A stretch of 39,609 nt of DNA from Branchiostoma floridae. Taxonomy: Eukaryota; Chordata; Leptocardii; Amphioxiformes; Branchiostomatidae. The notes beneath the pieces were generated by a model. That model saw only the letters and a list, made by a program, of their open reading frames with translations, was not told the origin of the DNA and did not search any database. The stretch lies in contig NC_049980.1 in NCBI RefSeq assembly GCF_000003815.2, forward strand, positions 212,006-251,614, in the 5' to 3' direction. A program made the translations under genes and the position numbers. This document shows, one piece after another, positions 19,977-31,900 of the stretch (the first letter of the stretch is position 1; the number at the start of each line of letters is the position of its first letter).

Positions 19977-22900
19977 CTGCAGCGACAAGGTCAGGATCGA
20001 ATTAGGTCTTCTTTTCCAAAATTAATATCTATCGAATATACCTAAGTTAAATATATACGACACAAGTTTGTAAACCTTCTCATATAAATGCAGTGTAAAG
20101 ACGCTAAGACATAACCTAACATGATCCGGCATGGTCAGCTATGAATGAATGAATGAATGAATGAATGAATGAATGAATGAATGAATGAATGAGTGAATGA
20201 ATGAATGAATGATGATTTATTAAAGTGGCGTGCGTTTACAAACGCCCAGCCCGCGTGGGCTTATAAGACACGTCAACAGAAAGTATAAATGAACAGAGGG
20301 TAATACATGTACAACGTAAGTGAACATAGGAAACATGAGCAGTAGCTGCTAAACAACTTAGGTAACAGAACTGTCATAATATAATCGCAGACATAAATCA
20401 AGATTAACAAACCAAGAATTCTCAGAATTAAACAAAGTAAAATATATACAGAAATATGAAGTAAACAAAAGAACAGAAGTATATGTGAATCATGTCTATA
20501 ACTATCTTCTTCTTTTGTTCCAGGCTTTGTGTAAGAAGTGTGAAAATTCAGAAATCCCATCATTAAATAACCACTTCATTCTGATTTCGTCCCTTTCCCA
20601 GATGACCTCTGGAGATTTTTCATACATTTTGCGAAACAGACTTTCCCGTAGGTCATCATAGAAAGGGCAGTAGAAAAGAAAGTGCGCCTCGTTTTCAACT
20701 TCACCTAGACAACACATTGTACAAATCCTATTTTCCTCAGGGATTGCTTGGTACCGGCCAGTTTCAATATACAGTGGTAAAATTCCCGCTCGCAACTGCA
20801 CACAAAGAGATCTTTGGCTTTTACTAAGGTTCATTGTTACATAACGATCTGTGCAATAGGCATCCTTAAATAATCTGTATGTTCTGAGTTTGGGCTTTTG
20901 CCATATGCCATAAGACCAATCTTCTTCATACATATGAAACAGTTTCTCTTTTATTTGCCGTGTATCCGCCCTTAATTTGTTTGCGAAAATATATTCTTGT
21001 TCAGCACTACAGAATATTTTGTGAACGTCCTTGCTACAGGGGCCATGGTTTTGAATATCCCACAAAAATACTTTCTTTGTGAGTCTGTCATTAGGCATAT
21101 TGGTAAGTCTATTCCACAAAGCAATTACTGCTCCTTTCCCTCTTATTTCACATGGCATCCAGCCCATGTCTCCTGTTATGGCAAGGACGGGAGCAAATTT
21201 GTGTACACCTAAAAAACACCGGATTGCCCTATTCTGGACCACAGAACACTTATCATATTTCTTAAACCCCCAAACACCTGCGGCATAGTCAAGAATAGGG
21301 CAAACACACGACTCATAGACTTGTGTATACGCGTGGTATCCGAGTTCTTTTAGAGCTTTAACTTTGCCTAGAATACCTAGGGCTCTCACCGCAGAGTCAG
21401 CGAGAACACTCGCGGCTGAGGTAAAGGACATGTGTTCATCTAAGTGGAGGCCTAAATACTTGTAAGAACTCACAATATCAAGCTTCATCTCTCCGAAACG
21501 GAATTCGTATGAAGTCCTTCTTGTTTCTTTCTTCCTAAAGTGCATGATTTGAGTTTTTCCTTGGTGTACCATAAGTCTCCACTTAGAGCACCAATCAGCA
21601 AAAATGTTTAACATTTCTTGCAGTTCGCTCTCACTTTCTGCTACAATAATGATGTCGTCTGCATATCATCAAGCCTGACGCCCAACCCTGATTCTTGAAC
21701 ATTTTGAGCAAGGACATTCACATACATAGCAAATAGGGTTGGTGACAGTACATCACCTTGTTTAACTCCAAAGGGGGTGGGAAACCATTGTGTCTGATAC
21801 TCATTCACTTGTACGCAAGCTACTGGGGACTTATAAAGAGTCATTATTGCCTGGTAAAATTTCCCATCCACACCGTTGTGTAGTAATCTAAAGGCTAAGA
21901 GGTCTCCATTTATCCAATCAAAGGCTTTTTGGAAGTCAATGAAGCAAGCAAATGTTGGCTTTCCTTGCTCCATTCGGGCCCTGATGACGGTACACACTGT
22001 AAAGATATGGTCAATACAGGCTCTTGCCCTACGAAAACCGTTTTGTTCGTCTTCTAGCAGGTTTGAACATTCTAAGTAATGTAAGTAGCTATGAGTGGCA
22101 GGGGCTTATAACTTGACCATGGTCTAAAGAAGGTCTGACAAGGATTAACTACATGTATAATGATATACCAACAGTGGTATGGAGAAGGTTGGGATGCCAT
22201 GGTTAGTCATGTGTGACAAGGATTAGCTATAATTTGATGAAAATGTGACGAAAAAGTGTGGGAAGCCATGGTTAGTTATTCGTAATAAGGATGAACTATA
22301 ACGTTATACCTCGTTTTTTTCAAGCATGGAAAAAGTTAGGAAGCCATGGTTATGTGTACCCGGGTTTTGGGCATACCTTTACACCAACCACGGTTTGGAG
22401 CGGGCTAGGACGCCATGGTTGGTTATGTTTAGTAGGGTCTCCAAACCATGTCTAAAGAAGGTCGAAAAGCCATCAGTTTTTGCCCGAGACGGGTAGACTA
22501 ACCTGCGAGATATGGCCTGTGTCTCTCCGTCGATGGAAAAGAAGTTGGTATGTGCTGTCGGCAGGTCCGACCAAGGAGACGTCAGGAGGCGGTCCTTAGA
22601 GAACCAGCTGAACTTGTCACTGTTCTTTCCGTCAAAGATCAACTCTCTAACCTCTGATCCTTGGAACAGAGAAACATTCACCTGGAAAAAATAAAATACA
22701 TCAAGATTTAGAATCATCTTTATATACATGCAATTGTTTCGTTTTGTAACGATAGATTTATTTTGATATTTCACCAATCTTCCGTGGGTCAAGACGGAGG
22801 AAGATATTAGCTTTAAGCAACCTTTGACCGGCCTTTAGGTATCCAAAAGATGGACAGGTTCATAGATTTTAGAGCACGACAGATGACACGGTGAAGTAAT

Positions 22901-25900
22901 CATTCGAGAGGATATAATCATACGCTGAACGAGAAAATTAATATCAAAAGAGAAGTAAAAAGTGATGTCAACATCATCTTCAAACTTTTGATGTAAAATC
23001 GTACCATTCTTACCACATACTATGTTCTAGCCATGACGTAATGTAAAAAAAAAACCCTGCATATTAGAGCCATATAAGGTCGTTTGGGGTTGTTTGAGGT
23101 CGTTTGAAGTGCTTTGGGTGACCGGGAGAAAAGGGGAACCGATCCTTACCCTTTTGACCCCCAGAGTGTCCCATATGTCCACCAGCGGGCTCTTAAAGTG
23201 CCCGGTGATGGCGTGATCTGAGCTCCAGGCCTTCACAGCCCAGTCCCCAACTCCCGACCGGATCTCAAAGACTACTTGCCAGTCGCAGGCTACAGAAAGA
23301 ACCAAAGTGAAAAAAGGTCGTTAACATTTGAGAAATATCTATTTAATACCATTTCTTGAAACACCTAAGCCTTGATAAAAAAATCATCATCATAAGTTCT
23401 TAGATTTTGTTTCGATTTGGAAACTTTTTTTTTTCATTTCTTTTGAATGAGCCCAAGCCAGTAACCTCCGATGTCCTTCTGTAGACTGGCGAGAAAAGTG
23501 TTGGTCGCTCTGTCCTTCGGCATGGCTAACATGCCCCCGTCTTCGGCACAAGCCTGTCTGGCCTCATCGGGAGTTTTTGGTCCCGTAAAATTCTTGTAGC
23601 AAACTCCGTTAAAACGAACGTGGTCTGCTTTCGGACAACCTGTTCAAAAGAGTCCTTAACTAATATGTAAATAATATTCATGTGTCACCTCTGAATCCTT
23701 TATTCTCCAGTAAGCATCGTTGAAAAGTTTTACAGAAACACGCCCCAGCATTTACAAAATTGCATGTTAGTTTGCCCAAGCCTATAATCTATGTCGCTAT
23801 TCCTGATGCGCATGTGCAGCAATATGAATTGTAGGTAATATGTCAGACGTTAAGGCATTGACACGTAAACAAAATAAAAACACCTGGATGCAAATATAGA
23901 CAATAAGTAAGACGAGAAGTGATGTAGGGGCCTTAATCATTGATATATTATCTACAATTCGTATCGCTACGCTTGTGTACATGCAAAAGTGAACAAGATT
24001 TCGCCACTTTCCTAACATCAAAGGCCTTAGGAATCAAACGCTATTGGCAACTTGGAGGTACTTGATCTATATGGCCAAGCAGAGGGTTGTATACGCGTTA
24101 CAATTTGAAGTACAGGTCCGGGAATTCCTCGACTTATAAGTGTTTTCAATCAAGGGATCAGTGGAAACTGCAAGACAACATGGCTTACATAACATTATTA
24201 TTAAAAATACCATTTAATCCCTTAAACTGGATTAAAAAAACGGAAATGTACTTCCGGACGTTTCGAGTGACATCCATCACTCTTCTTCAGCGTCACTAGA
24301 AGAAACTGGCAGAAAAATTCAATACAAGTACAGCTAACTAGCAAAACTGGTTGAACATGTTAAATTACAAACTCCTAATGGTCGTATGCAAATGTTACAC
24401 AAATGTAAATCTTGTTTGTAGAGTTCCCTATGGTAAGACAATACCACAGGAAAAGTTTTTGTCCCATACAGCCATGATTCACATTTGAGTAACATGTACA
24501 TATGGTCATTACGAGTAGGTGAATTGACATGTTGAACCATTTTTTTTGTAGTTAAATGTACTTGAATTGTTCTGTCAATTCATTTGTAGAGGTACTTAAG
24601 AAGAGATATGGATGCCATTCGAGAATTCTGTAAGTAAATCCCCGTTTTCATCCAGATGTAGAGATTGGATTCTAGTTGAATATTGTAATACCTGGATATC
24701 TAGCTTTTATAAACGTACTTACCTCGCATTGTCGTCCCCGTGGCACACAGGAGTACCTCCATCCTCATGCTAGGGCGGTTGGTCCATGTCAGCGGGTAGA
24801 AACGAATAAACCGGGCGGTGATCGGAGGAACAACAAGGTGTCGTACTTCTGAGTTCCTATCAGTATTGCCAACGAATACCTATTGAGAAAGAGGGAATTA
24901 CAAAGATCAATGCCAATGATTTCACAAGTTTTGAATCCACCAAAAACGTTCCAATTTGATAGAAATATATTTGAATGTCTAATTGCAAGGCATTGGTTGT
25001 TTTCTTTATAAAATCATTTTTTTTTGTAATGTGAAGAACTATATCTTTTATAAAAGACACAACTGAATAATTGACATAGATCGCATTGAATACGGAATTT
25101 CTTTTGTAAAACAAGTAGTTACCATGTTTCAACTTGGTATTAATTGTACTAGAATAGTTTCTTATGAATCAAAATTTCTCTCTATATATGCTGTATCTGT
25201 GCTGCCATTATCTTAACATTTGAGAGATATTTGTATACATAAAAATGTGCTACAAAATTTCAAAACGTCCCCAAAAACGTTTGACCTAAGTGAGTCATCT
25301 TCATAAATGCAAACACATTATTCCGTCTCTTCCCACATTTTGCTGGGAACAAATGTGTTTTGGGAACTTATGTTTACGGAAACGAGAAAGGGTATACAAA
25401 ACAATTATGCTCTTGACTAGTTTCTTACGCGTTCTGAGTTTTTTTACCTTTTATCTGATGTACCTTTTGTCCCCGCAAACTGCCCGATTTGGCGAGGGTT
25501 TGGAATTATCTGTAATACTCTAGCTTTATGAAATCGTATAAATCTAGTACGCAGTGTGGCTGTGCGATAACATTTTCCATCTACCTTTTCCTGTCCATGT
25601 TCGGAGTATGTGTGCCAGACGATGCCGTCGGAGCTGAAGGCGAGTTTGTAGTTGGTCACCCATTGGTCGTAGTCGGCCCTTCCTTGTGTGACAACACCTG
25701 CTACCATGTTCAGCTTTTTCAGATCAACCTATGGTGCGCAATTCAGAATAAAAGGTATTAAGGGCATTATGTAAATGTAGCTTACAAATATATGATATGA
25801 TATAAAATGAAATGTAATAGTACTACTAATCCTAATAAACTACTAAGGCCGACATTTGCTTAAGAGCAAATACAGCACATTTCAGCCATCTCGCTCCACA

Positions 25901-28900
25901 TGCAAGGATGGAATGTTCTAAAATCATCGATGTACGAAAATGGAACGCGTCTGCTTAAATATCACTTATACTAATCAAACTTTAGCCCAATAAAGAATCT
26001 TACAACATTTCCCCTGCAAGAATAGACTCTTCCGGTGCACCTCATATGAATTTGCACAATAGACCAGTCCAGAAATACTCCCATTGAAAAAAATGGCCGT
26101 TTGAATAAGAAACCCAGTCCAAAATTAAACTAAGCGAAAAAGGTCCTCCGCGCATGAAAAGGTATAATAGATCAGACGGAAGTTTGAATCATCACCATGT
26201 ACCAGTCCAAACCTGAATTTGAAAAAAAAATCTCCCTATAATGGACTCTTCCTCTGATACACCTATGTAAAGTGCAGCATTCCAAAAAGATGTCCTCTAA
26301 AATAGGACTTTGACATAATTACCAAGGACCAAAAATAGATTTTAAAAAAATTGCCCCCTTTCATGTGAGAATGGGCTCTTCCTGCACACCCCATGTAAAA
26401 TTGCAAAGTAGATCAGTGCAAAATAATTAAGTTATATGAATATGTCCAGGCTTGCACATGCAGTGTTGAGGTGGAAAATGATCCTAAAATATATCATTTT
26501 TAAGTGCTTTTTTGCCGAAGATTATACATGGGTCATTTGAATAAATATCTAGAGCATCCTTTAACACAATTTCATGTCATTTCGTTCTAAAATGGGGTTA
26601 CAAGAGCCAAACATGTCCTATTCGTGTCAACAAATGCCCCCCAAAACGCAAAATTGAGCATTTTGTTGTACTGTATGCCAAAATTGTTATCAAATCCTTA
26701 TTGCTTATGTAAAGGGCACTCCTATACCACATTTCAGGTCATTTAGCTGTAAAACGAGGGTACAGGAGCCAAATATGTCATTTTTTGGTGACAAAAATGG
26801 CAAAAAGTTGTAAAATTAAGCATTTTGTTGTACCGCATGCTAAAACTGTTATTTAATCTATATGGGCATATAATCAAAGCACCTCTGTACCAAATTTCAG
26901 GTCATTAGGTTGTAATACCAGGGTACAGGGTGCGAAAATATACATAAAATTACCCCAAACCTCAATCTAATCATTTTTAAGGCAGATATAAAAACGCCTA
27001 GGGGTATTGGCCCACTCTACTCTTGTGCCAAATTTTAAGTTATTCGGTTTAGGACCGACGGAGATAAGGCTCGTTCTCATTTAAATGTCGAAATGCTGTC
27101 TCAATGACTTTACGCCTTGATATGGGGCAAATTATAGACAACATCACTGGTTCCTTCGTATTTCCACAATCCCTGTAATGTTTTACAAAAGATGCACCAC
27201 AACATTCGTATTGGTTGATGGCTTAGAACACTATTATAGCCACTGGTGGGATTTTACCCCCTTAAAAATGGCTGTCGCCTGAGAAGAAACGAAGAATTCA
27301 AATAGTAGCCAAATATGTAACAGTTCAGTTCCCAGAATTATTGTTCGCCCAGTGAAACCAGCTACCCAGGCCCTCTGCCCGATCACGTCAGATCGCTCCT
27401 GTCACTGATCTTGGAGGATGTGTGAGGTGGTTTATGCCTGTCGCCAGATTCTGTAACAAACGTTACCACCACTAGTATGATGGTTGCCACGGTTATATTA
27501 TGCACGTATAAGACTAGAAATTGTCTTTTTGTGACGCTTTACAGTTTTTCTGGCTTTCTAAAGAAACAAGAAAAGGTTGTTGAATGTCATTTGTATCCCA
27601 CCTTGCTTAACAAAATGTTGTACATAAATGACTGTAACAAATGTTACCATTGTTCGATGCTGTCTAAGCTTTCTATTTGACCTGGTGTAAAAAAACTGCC
27701 CACTTTTCAAATGTCACTAGGGACATCCACTTGTACCTAAATGATGTAGTCAATAAGGTAAGTCCTTTCGAATAAAACAGCCTAAAGTCTACTGTTGCAA
27801 CAAACGTTACCGGTAACGTTTGTTACATGCCCTGTAATGCATTACCAATGGGACATTTTAGGTCAAATAAGTTGCCATCTTTTGGCTATGGTTAAAAGAG
27901 GAATATTTCCAAACAACCAAGGAGTTTTTAGTGAAAATAAAGCCGATTTATTTTTTGACCAAAAAATGCCATTTTCGACATTTCAATGAGAACCAGTGAT
28001 AAGTGTTTTGAAGATTTGACAGGAGAAGAAGAACTAGAAAGGCCGACATTTGCTTGGGAGCAAATACAGCATATTGCAATCCATCTTCATCCCTATGCAA
28101 AGATGTACTGTTCCATATCAACCTATTGCAGGAGTTGACCTGTCCCGCAACATCATTACCCAATACCAAATTCCAAATCTTTTGGCTTTTTTCATGACAC
28201 AGGACGCAAAAATATACTTTTTTGGTCAAAATAGCAAAACATCCCAAATTTAGCCATTTCTAAGTGACGCACACCGTATGTCTGAATAGAGCCCAGCAGG
28301 CACCTATCACACACACCTTCATACCAAATTTCAGATCATTTCGTTTTTATATAAAGGCATAGGAGCCAAAAGTTAACATTTTGTCTAAAAATGGCAAAAA
28401 ATCCCAAAATTCAGCAATTAAAAGTAATGTATGCTCAAAACGAAAATGAAGCACTGTCCTACATCTCCATGCCGAATTTTAGGTCATTTGGTTTCAATAC
28501 AAGGGCATAGGAACCAAAAATATATACTTTTAGTTAAAAATGGCTAAAATGACAAAATAACTCATTTTGGAAGTAATCTATGAAGAATGTTTTGATGGGG
28601 TCCTTTGAGCATATGTTCAATGCACCTCTGTACCACATTTCAGGTCATTTGATTTCAATACAACGGCATAGGAGCCAAAAATATACATTTTTAGTCAAAA
28701 TGGCAGAAAACCCCCAGACAACGAATTTTTTTAGTTATCTATGAAGAAAGTGTCAACAGGGTCCTGTGAGCATATATTAGATGCACCTCTGTACCAAATT
28801 TCAGGTCATTTGGTTTCAATACAAGGCATAGGGGCCAAAAATATACATTTTTAGTCAAAAATGGCCGAAAACCCTCAAATAACTCATTTTTGGACTAAAC

Positions 28901-31900
28901 AATGAAGACAGCATTGATGAAGTTCTGTGGTCATATATCAAATGCACTAATGTACCAAATGTTAGGTCATTTGGTTTAAATACAAGGGCATAGGAACCAA
29001 AAATATACAATTTTAGTCAAAAATGCCCCCCCCCCCCCCAATAACTGATTTTTGAAGTAATCTATGAAGAAAGTGTTGATGGTTGACTGTGCTCATATGT
29101 CAAATGCACCTCTGTACAAACTTTTAGGCCATTAGGTTGTAATACCAGGGCACAGGGGCAACATATATATATATTATGTATATATATTTGTTCTAAAATG
29201 ACCAAAAACCCTAAATATCATAATTTTAAGGCCTCTATAAAAAAAGGAAAAAACGCCTGGGGGTATTTGCTATCTCTACCTTCATGCAAATTTCAGTTTA
29301 TTTGACCCATAGATAAAAAAAAGTTTAATCCTTGACCATTTGAAAATTTGACAGAAGAGGAAGAAGAAACCGAGCAAAAACAATATATTGCAAATCCATA
29401 CTGTAGTATGGATTGCAATATAACAAAATATTTCACCATACCTATGGTATGGCTGAAATATAAAAAAAGCCAAACTAAATTAAGATAATCACATTGCTCA
29501 TGTCCTTACCGCATGTGACGAATTCAAATTTTACATGTAGCGAGCTATAGTGATAAGACTCATGTCAGCAATGACACTGGCTTAATACCGATATTGAAAT
29601 TCATTTTCCTTGGTGGTAAAGCATGAACTATGAATATGCAATGCTATAATCAGTAAGTACAGATGTATAAGTAGCTAGTACATAACTCTACCTGTAGCCA
29701 ATTCCCGCGTGTGTGCCAATCCTTGGCGCACCACCCTGCTGCAAACCCACCAACCGTGTAATCCCTAGGTGCTGGCCTGGAGTTTAAATGTGCTTTCTTG
29801 GTGGAACAGTGGCGATGAGTAGTAGATGCGGTAATCGTGGCGGTAATGTTTGCCATGCCTGACGGCTCAACGCTGCAACTCTCTACAATAAACATTTCAA
29901 GAAACAGATGCACTTTTAGAAAGCTTTGGAATTCGGAAACCGAACAAGTGTTTGGAGACCTCAAAACTCCATGAATCATGTTGAAAGCGAGATTTTGCAA
30001 AATTCTAGTTTTATACTTTCTCGTTAGTGATTAAAATAAGGCAGAAGATAATCTATTGAGATATGATTTTTTTTTTACAAAAATTGTATCTGTTGCATAT
30101 GCAAAAGTTGGAGATCAATATTGAAGTAATTTACACCCTGACAGTCAGACATCCGTGTCAAAAAAGGCAGCATGCGCAGACTTCGTTGCATAGCGTACTA
30201 GTTGACGTCCGAACAATACAATACTCAGTGAGTTAAGACACTTTTCGCCCTTCTGCCTAATTAACTGATCCACCAACTTTGATGTGCAATAGAAAGTTAC
30301 TGGGCTAGTATTTTTCAGAATTTTCAACAGGAAAGGGAGCAACAGACCCATAGCATATTTTCAGACCATATGGATTTCATAAAAGGCTCACTGATATTAA
30401 AATATGAATATCATAATCACAGCTAGATTTTATACCTTATAGGCCCTCAGCGCAACACCCCAGGACNNNNNNNNNNNNNNNNNNNNNNNNNNNNNNNNNN
30501 NNNNNNNNNNNNNNNNNNNNNNNNNNNNNNNNNNNNNNNNNNNNNNNNNNNNNNNNNNNNNNNNNNTATGGTATGTATGTTTTCAGCAAAGAGCACTCTA
30601 TATTGTTCAGGTGGTCCCAGCCGCACTAGTATGATTATAGACAGATATTCTTTAATATGTTCAAAATGTCTTTTTTAATGGCATATGTGAAATATTCATG
30701 GCAGCCTGACAGGGAAGTGGAAATTTGCACAACCATGGGACCACCTGAAGATTAAAATACAACTTGTCTACTTACCCGGGATGTCTTTTGTGACAAATAA
30801 GAACATTGCATACGGTTGCGCCTTTAAGAAAAAAATAAGATGACAAAATTGCAACTTTTGGCCATTCCAAGCATGAAATGTGATCTCTTTGTTTGGATAG
30901 AGTGACAGTATGGCCAATTAATTTGTTGATTTAGTCCCTGACAGCAGGGTACTAGTCTACCTGGGGAGAACAATGGGTGAGCTCACAGCTTTCACACCTT
31001 TACCTGCCAAGCCAGACAGCCAGCTTGGGTTCTGTTGATCAATGATCAACAAACTTTCAAGCATTAAAGTATTACACACATAATTATATAGCAGAATTCC
31101 AAGAAAATTGGATTGAAACAATTTCACCTGTCTATCCAATACACTTGACTGAGAAGAAACTGACCCTAGGGATAACCCACATTTGGTCTTAATCAAAATC
31201 TGTCTGATTTAGTGGCAAAAATAATGACTGTGACTGTCTAGCATTTATTCCTCACTCCTTACAAATGTTTTGTATGTATTATCATAGTTGTCAATAATTG
31301 CTCATATTGTGCAGGGCTTATATAAGGTGTTCTAAGGACAATTGTAATTACACATATATGAGAATGTGGGAGAAGGGAACAGTATAAAATAGGGAACAAA
31401 TTTGAGTAACATAGATTTGTAAATACACATTTCATTCAAAAGCAAAATTGAAATAGATTGCTGGTGCATATACTGCCATCTATTTGTCTGATTTGTTAAT
31501 CATTCAACTTAGCTTCAGATTACAGTAATGCTGAATGCCCTTCTTATTTCATCAATGTACAATTCCTAACCTAACAATAATTCTTGAGCATACTGACCTG
31601 GCTATAGAAATAATACCAAGGAGGTTATATAGGATAATGCATTATGATATTTCCTGTAACATTACTCGCTTAAAAGCAATGAGGTTGAAAGAATCAACCT
31701 ACTTGAATCTTTGGGGGAAACAAGGTCAAGCTGTTTGGTATTTTCTTGACTTTAGAAATGGAAAGAATAAGCATGTTTTCTTGATCAAGTTATTGTAGAT
31801 TACAATAATGTAGAGAAACCTGAGTAGCACCAGGGAATCTTGTAATTAGTCTGGTGGATAACACCAGAAGTAATACTTTCTTGAAAAGTTCTAAAGATTT

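Larger units (their letters stand above)
20142..22085 (-). mobile_element. 5'-truncated non-LTR retrotransposon (LINE) with CATT tail
   Basis: Lies in an intron of the mosaic receptor, in the same orientation. From about 22080 downward it encodes the reverse-transcriptase core: EDEQNGFR, DHIF, CFIDFQKAFD, GVKQGDVLSPTLFAMYVN, YADDIIIVAE. The C-terminal region follows, with the cysteine-histidine motif CTMCCLGEVENEAHF-x4-C. The 3' end reads aataaatcatcattcattc (complement), so the (ATGA)n run at 20142-20212 is the element's terminal tail. ORF1 and the endonuclease are missing, as expected from 5' truncation. The C-terminal Cys-His motif points to the CR1/I/Jockey side of the LINE tree, but the clade is not resolved. 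Confidence 0.85.

Noticed and set aside
20502-21614. 370-codon frame as a host gene
   Set aside because: Its content is the C-terminal half of a LINE reverse transcriptase, with the YADD box just upstream in the same frame.
28020-29345. CRISPR array (regular ~160-bp repeats)
   Set aside because: Repeats are long, degenerate and contiguous without unique spacers of constant length, and the DNA is animal.
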